A stretch of DNA of 28,109 nucleotides from Pedosphaera sp. (GTDB taxonomy: Bacteria > Verrucomicrobiota > Verrucomicrobiia > Limisphaerales > SXTU01), in contig SIBB01000004.1 in NCBI GenBank assembly GCA_009695395.1, forward strand, positions 1 to 28,109, given 5' to 3'. Numbering within the stretch: the stretch's first letter is position 1; every line of letters starts with the position of its first letter. Positions 20,805 to 28,109 of this stretch are shown one piece after another. A model generated the notes under the pieces. That model did no database searches. It saw only the letters and a list, made by a program, of their open reading frames with translations, and was not told the DNA's origin. The position numbers and the translations under genes are program-made.

Positions 20805-23462
20805 TCACTTCCCCTTCGACTGCATCTGGCGCGCGCGGTCAATCCTCAGTTGATAGACACCGCTGCGAGCCGGAAACATCCCCTGCAGCCGTTGGTAAAT
20901 CGCCACAGCCCCGGCCCAGTCCTCTTGTTTCTCCAGCAGTTCGGCCAGGTTTCCACCCGCATCCCGGATGGCTTCGAGAGAAGGAACCTCGTTCGTCCGG
21001 AGGTTGGTCTGATAAAGGACATTGCTCCAGTGTTCCGCAGCCGGCTTGGGCTGGCGCTGTTTTTCCCGGACCGTGCCCAGCAACACCTCGGCAAGGCTGC
21101 GCGTCTCAGCGTCGGCTCCCGGCCACGACATGGCGCGTAGCAGCGCGCTGGCGGCGAGTTCATATTCCTTGGTATCCTTGGCCGCGCGTTGGTAATGGCA
21201 CGCGCCGATCCGGCCCATCGCGCGCGCCGAGATGGGATTCGTCGGGAAATTGTTCGTGATGCGGCTGAACGCGATGATGGCGTCGCCCAACGGGTCGGCC
21301 ACGAGGGCCGCGCCCTTCTGCGCTGCGGTCAGATAAGTGTCGCCCAGCGCGAAGAAGGCCTTCGCCTGTATCGGTGCGGGCGTTTGGAGGTCGTTGATCA
21401 ACTGGGTGAAATAGTCCGTCGCGTCCTTGTAGCCGTCCCGCTCGTAGGCCGCGATGCCCGCGTGGAGTCGCGCCTGATGCCGCAACTCCGCCGCGTTCGC
21501 GTTCGTGCTCTGCGCGAGCAGTTGGTAGATCGCCTCGGCGAGGTGGAACTGCTGCTGGTTGAGGTGGTAGTCCCCTACCCAGAGCTGCGCCAGCGGGGCC
21601 TTCGGATGCGCGGGGAAACGGGCGACAAAGTTTGTATAGAGGATGAAGGCGTTGGTCACCCGTCCGGCCTTCTCGTTGAAGTTCGCCTGCTCGAACTCCA
21701 CGTCCGCCCGCGCGCTGTTCGTCGGGAAGAGCCGCACCCACTGGTCGTATTTGCGCGCCGCGCCCACCCAGTCGAACTCCTGCTGGTAAGTCCGCGCAAT
21801 GGCCAGGTGGACCTGCGGCGCCAGCGGAGATTGTGGGAACCGATCGAGCTGCGCCTGGAAGTGGCCGCGCGCCTCGGCGGGCTTGCCCATGCGGTTCAAC
21901 TCCCTCCCGTGCAAGAGCGTCGCCTCGTCACTGAAAAAGCTGTCGGGAAACCATTGTGTGATCGTGCGGAAGGCCTCGTCCGCCGCCGTCTGGTTCGATA
22001 CCGCCCACGCGGAGCGCATCGCCAGGTAGAGGGCTTGGTCCAGATACGTCTTCCGCACGCGCTCCATGTCCGCGTATTGCGCCACGACCTGCTGGAAGTT
22101 GCGCAGCGCGTTCGTGTGGTCCTTCTGCAACGCCTGCGCCTCCGCCAGCTTGAAGCGCGCGATGGCTTGCTCCTCGGACTTCGGGAGTCTCTGCGCGGCC
22201 TCGCCGAAATCCACGGCGGCGGGCGCGGGCTGGCTCAGGTGCCAGAAGCACCAACCGCGCTGGTAGTGGGCGCGGCCACGCAGCGGGCTGTTCGTGAAGT
22301 TCAGCAGGACGAGATTCAAGTTCGTCAGCGCGGTTGCCAGAAGGTTCGTCTGCGCCGGGCCGTTCGTGTTGCCGGTCAGCCCGTGGAATTCCTTCAGCCG
22401 CAGCTCGCCCAACGTGAGCTGCGCGAGGTCGAGCCGCTCGTCGCCGGGAAATTGTGCGGAGTAATTCTCCAGCAGCACCACCGTCTCCGCGTCCTTGTGC
22501 TGGCGGTCGTTGAGGTCCACCACTCTTTGCAGAGCGCGCTGGCGCAGCAGGATGGGAGCGTTCGTGCTGAAGTTGTTGGTGAAGGAAGCCACCGCCGCCG
22601 CCAGTTCACCGAGCTTTTCCAGCACGGTGCCTTGCAACGCGAAGGATTCCGCCTGCATGAGCGGCTGCCGCAGCGCGCCGGCCAGTCGCACCAGATTGGT
22701 CACGACCGGGAGCGCCTCGGCGGCCCGGCCCGCCTCTGCGAGCACGCGCCCGAGCAGGAAGCGCCGCTGCCAGTCCACATCCGGCGCCAGCCGCCGGTCC
22801 TCGAGCGTGCGCGCAGCCTCTTCCGCTGCCATGAATTCCTTGCCCGCAAGCAATGCCTCGCCGAGCAGCAGCGTGCCGCTCACCGCGAGGTTGTTCGTGG
22901 GCGCGGCCTTCGCGGCGCGCTGGAACGCACCCGCTGGATCGCGCAGGAGCGCGACGACTTTCTCGCGCTGGTTGCCGAGCTTGAAGCGCGCGAGCGCCTC
23001 GTGGTGCGCGGCGGCGAGATAGTGCGGCGAGTTCGTGAAATCGCGCACCAGCAGCGCATAGATTTCCGCGGCCTTGTCGAGCTGTCCGGCCTCGAAGCGC
23101 GCCTCGCCCAGCCAGAACTGGAACTGGTCCGCGAGCTTGCCTGACTGCGGCAACCCCGTGGTCAGCAGTTCGATGGCCCCCGTGTAGTTCGTGCGCGCGT
23201 GCCGTGCCCGGGCTTGGAAAAGCATCGCATCCACCCGCCGCGTCGAGTTCGTCCAGGTGCGGACGAACGCATCGAACTGGCGCTCGGCCCGCTCGTGGTT
23301 GAGGTCTTGAAACGCCTTTGCGGCGGCCGTGAAGTCCCGCTCCTCCAGTGGGTCAGTGAAGTTTTGTGCGGAGACAGGCAGACCACTTGCGAGCAGCCAG
23401 AGCACCCAGAGCAGGCGAGCCAAGCACAAACTGCCCGATGTCCGAACGCGAGTCGCCGGCAC
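20805..23462 (-). CDS. Large secreted TPR-repeat protein
   Basis: The product is 885 residues if it starts at the GTG at 23460-23462; a TTG at 23427-23429 gives 874 residues. A longer open frame reaches 23981, but that part overlaps uvrA in another phase. A signal peptide (SLCLARLLWVLWLLASGLPVSAQ) is followed by at least a dozen tetratricopeptide-like helix pairs: AAAKAFQDLNHERAERQFDAF, QLDKAAEIYALLVRDFTNSP, ALRNFQQVVAQYADMERVR, EARGHFQAQLDRFPQSPLAP, QQFHLAEAIYQLLAQST, DWAGAVAIYQRLQGMFP. This resembles the repeat pattern of cell-division/peptidoglycan scaffolds such as YbgF and of outer-membrane-assembly TPR proteins. It would be a periplasmic scaffold. It converges with the lipoprotein gene and lies downstream of uvrA, separated by a hairpin. 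Confidence 0.85.
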   Translation of the reverse strand: MPATRVRTSGSLCLARLLWVLWLLASGLPVSAQNFTDPLEERDFTAAAKAFQDLNHERAERQFDAFVRTWTNSTRRVDAMLFQARARHARTNYTGAIELLTTGLPQSGKLADQFQFWLGEARFEAGQLDKAAEIYALLVRDFTNSPHYLAAAHHEALARFKLGNQREKVVALLRDPAGAFQRAAKAAPTNNLAVSGTLLLGEALLAGKEFMAAEEAARTLEDRRLAPDVDWQRRFLLGRVLAEAGRAAEALPVVTNLVRLAGALRQPLMQAESFALQGTVLEKLGELAAAVASFTNNFSTNAPILLRQRALQRVVDLNDRQHKDAETVVLLENYSAQFPGDERLDLAQLTLGELRLKEFHGLTGNTNGPAQTNLLATALTNLNLVLLNFTNSPLRGRAHYQRGWCFWHLSQPAPAAVDFGEAAQRLPKSEEQAIARFKLAEAQALQKDHTNALRNFQQVVAQYADMERVRKTYLDQALYLAMRSAWAVSNQTAADEAFRTITQWFPDSFFSDEATLLHGRELNRMGKPAEARGHFQAQLDRFPQSPLAPQVHLAIARTYQQEFDWVGAARKYDQWVRLFPTNSARADVEFEQANFNEKAGRVTNAFILYTNFVARFPAHPKAPLAQLWVGDYHLNQQQFHLAEAIYQLLAQSTNANAAELRHQARLHAGIAAYERDGYKDATDYFTQLINDLQTPAPIQAKAFFALGDTYLTAAQKGAALVADPLGDAIIAFSRITNNFPTNPISARAMGRIGACHYQRAAKDTKEYELAASALLRAMSWPGADAETRSLAEVLLGTVREKQRQPKPAAEHWSNVLYQTNLRTNEVPSLEAIRDAGGNLAELLEKQEDWAGAVAIYQRLQGMFPARSGVYQLRIDRARQMQSKGK

Positions 23463-23468
23463 TAGACT

Positions 23469-23534
23469 CAAAGATTTGGGACGGACAAAGAAGGCCGGAC
23501 TCTCGGCCCCATCTTTGTCCGCCCCAAATCTTTG
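23469..23534. repeat. Long inverted repeat between uvrA and the TPR gene
   Basis: The arm starting CAAAGATTTGGGACGGACAA at 23469 and the arm ending at 23534 are complementary over the outer 23 bases with one mismatch; the inner bases pair less well. It lies 23 bases after the uvrA stop and six bases before the GTG start of the TPR gene on the minus strand, so it could end the uvrA transcript or mask the ribosome binding site of the next gene. No T tract follows. Confidence 0.75.
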
Positions 23535-23557
23535 GGCTCCCGTTTTCCGCTCGCTCT

Positions 23558-26605
<3,048 letters not shown>

Positions 26606-26718
26606 GCTTGCGGAATTTCGCTTCGCGAGTAAGGGGCGAGCTTAATCAAAGCCCGCGTCCGCTGCCTAGCGCACTCATCGTAAATTCTCCGTGTGGCGTG
26701 GACGAAAGGACTTTTGGC

Positions 26719-26748
26719 GTGACAAGGCAGCGTCCGAACCGCCTAAAT
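26719..26748 (+). promoter_or_regulatory. Weak candidate promoter for tRNA-Glu
   Basis: GTGACA (26719-26724), an 18-base spacer and CTAAAT (26743-26748) give five and four matches to the -35 and -10 consensus. The likely start would be about 12 bases before the tRNA 5' end. It is offered as the best candidate in the 161-base uvrA/tRNA gap. Confidence 0.35.
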
Positions 26749-26766
26749 GAAGGGAGTCGGAAGGCC

Positions 26767-26841
26767 GACCCTATCGTCCAGCGGTTAGGACACTGCCCTT
26801 TCACGGCGGTGACCGGGGTTCGAATCCCCGTAGGGTCGCCA
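26767..26841 (+). tRNA. tRNA-Glu (anticodon TTC)
   Basis: The acceptor stem GACCCTA (26767-26773) pairs perfectly with TAGGGTC (26831-26837), followed by discriminator G and an encoded CCA (26839-26841). The D arm contains the GGTTAGGA stretch. The anticodon stem CTGCC/GGCGG encloses the loop CTTTCAC with anticodon TTC at 26800-26802. The T arm is CGGGG-TTCGAAT-CCCCG. It reads GAA/GAG glutamate codons. Length and every arm are standard. It is transcribed away from uvrA and toward the AraC-type gene on the opposite strand. Confidence 0.97.
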
Positions 26842-26926
26842 CTTCAATCTCCTCCACTAGCTCCTTCCAAACATTGTCGCAACGCCCCGGCACGCCCCGC
26901 GAAAGGCTGGAGGTGCTGCGCTGTTT

Positions 26927-27811
26927 CTACTCCTCCTTCAACCGGCTGGGGAACTCCGAAGGCCGCCAGCCGGTCCACTTCTTAAACGCGTTAGAGAAGC
27001 CGAAGGGATTGTGGTAGCCGACCGCTGTGGCGATGGTTTCCACCTTGTCGTTCGTGGTCGAGAGGAGCTCGGCAGCGCGGCGCATGCGAAGAAAAATCAC
27101 TTGGTGCATCGGGCTGCGGCCGAGCTGCCGACGACACAGGCGGCGCATATGCTCCGTGCTCATGTGCGCCAGGCGGGCGAGCCGTTCGAGCGTCCATTCC
27201 TCGTCGAGGTGCGCGGCGACACTTTCCCAGACGAGCCAGAGCCGGTCTTCGACCTGCCACGGTCGGGCGAAGCGCAGGACGTAGGCGTGAATCAAGTCCG
27301 TCCAGTGCTGCAATTCTGGCGGCACAGCCCCGCCCCGCGCTTCGTGGTGCAGCCCAAGCGCGGCGTGGCGGAGCGGTTCGGGGTCGAACTTCGCAAGCAC
27401 CGGCGAACTGGCGCCGGCGATGGGGCGTTGCTCGGTCGGCTGTTCGTAGCGCACCCAGATGAATTCCCACGGTGCGCCAGGCTCGGCGTAAAAGGCGTTC
27501 AAGATGTGCGGTGGCAACAGGCACGCAGTGCCCGCACCGCAGACCTGCCACCGGCCTTCCACCAGCACCCGGCCCCGTCCACCGAAGCACGCGAGGAAGT
27601 AAGTGCCACTCTGCTTCGTGCGCACGATGCGAAACGGCGCGACCGCGTGGCAGACGCCGAGATGGGCGATTTGGTGCTGCGCGAGCGTTGAGCAGACCGG
27701 CGCGTCTTGGAGCCAACCACGCGTATCGGCGGTGCGGGCGCGCACGACCCATTGGCGGGTTTGCGGCCCGAGTAGGTGCGTTTCGGATAGCTGGGCGTGT
27801 GTCTTTGCCAT
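26927..27811 (-). CDS. AraC-family transcriptional regulator
   Basis: The product is 294 residues from the ATG at 27809-27811; a TTG two codons upstream is less likely. The N-terminal half has the cupin-like sensor pattern of AraC proteins (SGTYFLACFGGRGRVLVEGRWQVCGAGTACLLPPHILNAFYAEPG). The C-terminal half holds two helix-turn-helix motifs: WTLERLARLAHMSTEHMRRLCRRQLG, and VETIATAVGYHNPFGFSNAFKKWTGWRPSEFP, the conserved family signature. Such proteins usually sense a small molecule, often a sugar, and activate a neighbouring gene. Here it is divergent from a PEP-hydrolase-like gene, with a 77-base gap that holds a direct repeat, so that gene is its likely target. The ligand is unknown. Confidence 0.93.
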   Translation of the reverse strand: MAKTHAQLSETHLLGPQTRQWVVRARTADTRGWLQDAPVCSTLAQHQIAHLGVCHAVAPFRIVRTKQSGTYFLACFGGRGRVLVEGRWQVCGAGTACLLPPHILNAFYAEPGAPWEFIWVRYEQPTEQRPIAGASSPVLAKFDPEPLRHAALGLHHEARGGAVPPELQHWTDLIHAYVLRFARPWQVEDRLWLVWESVAAHLDEEWTLERLARLAHMSTEHMRRLCRRQLGRSPMHQVIFLRMRRAAELLSTTNDKVETIATAVGYHNPFGFSNAFKKWTGWRPSEFPSRLKEE

Positions 27812-27819
27812 GTTCAAAC

Positions 27820-27851
27820 CGGTGGCTCCGCCGCTACGGTGTCCGCCACGA
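27820..27851. promoter_or_regulatory. Candidate tandem operator between the AraC-type gene and the PEP-hydrolase-like gene
   Basis: Two similar half-sites in the same orientation, CGGTGGCTCCGCCGCTA (27820-27836) and CGGTGTCCGCCACGA (27837-27851), begin 17 bases apart. AraC-family regulators commonly bind direct repeats with such spacing. The pair lies in the middle of the 77-base divergent gap. Confidence 0.4.
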
Positions 27852-27888
27852 TTGCACGACGCGACAGAAAACTAACCGCCTTCAACTC

Positions 27889-28109
27889 ATGCCCAACCCC
27901 TGGACCGGAAAAGGAAATCCCTACACGCGCAAGGAAGTCCGCGACCGCTTGATGTCCACCATCAAGAAGGGCGACGCCATCATCGCTGCCGGCGCGGGCA
28001 CGGGCATCAGCGCGAAGTTCATCGAGAAGGGCGGGGCCGATCTCCTCATCATCTACAACTCCGGCCGCTTCCGCATGAGCGGCCACGGCTCGACTTGCGG
28101 CCTCATGTC
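27889..28109 (+). CDS. PEP-hydrolase-family TIM-barrel protein, 5' part only
   Basis: The gene runs off the window end; the first 73 residues are visible. They read MPNPWTGKGNPYTRKEVRDR, then IKKGDAIIAAGAGTGISAKF, IEKGGADLLIIYNSGRFRMS and GHGSTCGLM. The GAGTGISAKF segment and the IIYNSGRFRM-GHGS loop are the characteristic start of the phosphoenolpyruvate hydrolase-like / TIM-barrel signal-transduction family (PF09370 as I recall). These proteins often neighbour a Tm-1-like ATP-binding protein; what follows here cannot be seen. The ATG at 27889 is divergent from the AraC-type regulator, which suggests regulated expression. The family is well supported by the visible part; the exact reaction is not established. 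Confidence 0.85.
   Translation, partial: MPNPWTGKGNPYTRKEVRDRLMSTIKKGDAIIAAGAGTGISAKFIEKGGADLLIIYNSGRFRMSGHGSTCGLM

Noticed and set aside
26842..26926. A terminator after tRNA-Glu
   Set aside because: No stable stem followed by a T run could be found in this interval.

Overview
This 28.1 kb, GC-rich window looks like chromosomal DNA from a member of the PVC superphylum, most likely a Verrucomicrobiota bacterium. Three things point that way. A 1033-residue secreted protein has the beta-propeller, HEAT-like and C-terminal CxxCH layout of PVC-type heme-binding proteins. It is accompanied by a sulfatase, a sialidase-like beta-propeller and a secreted beta-helix protein. Menaquinone seems to be made by the futalosine route (mqnD). 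The taxonomic call is an inference from gene content; no rRNA gene is present.

Layout. 1-2.6 kb: a small lipoprotein, a YlbF-family protein with a cysteine-rich tail, and a YceI plus DUF4412-like periplasmic pair. 2.8-8.0 kb: mqnD, a metallophosphoesterase, a sulfatase and a beta-helix protein. 8.2-11.9 kb: mnmE, an MBL-fold hydrolase and moaA, all on the minus strand. 12-18.5 kb: a membrane-anchored coiled-coil protein, the PVC heme protein and an MsbA-like ABC exporter. 18.6-20.8 kb (plus strand): the sialidase-like protein, then a tight pair of a second membrane-anchored coiled-coil protein and a 58-residue lipoprotein. 20.8-26.6 kb (minus strand): a large TPR protein and uvrA. The window ends with tRNA-Glu(TTC), an AraC-type regulator and, divergent from it, the start of a PEP-hydrolase-family (TIM-barrel) gene cut by the window edge.

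How the genes relate. There is no single large pathway operon. Housekeeping genes for tRNA modification, nucleotide excision repair, molybdenum cofactor and menaquinone are interleaved with secreted or envelope proteins. The pairs that look transcriptionally linked are yceI/DUF4412 and the coiled-coil/lipoprotein pair. The regulator and the PEP-hydrolase-like gene form a divergent control unit.

The most striking feature is the set of small palindromic, REP-like elements. They lie between genes (6.35, 7.96, 11.9, 13.28, 16.5 and 23.5 kb). Near-identical architectures also sit in frame inside conserved genes: uvrA twice, mnmE once and the PVC heme protein once. There they appear to add extra peptide loops. 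No transposase, RAYT gene, CRISPR array or prophage was seen.
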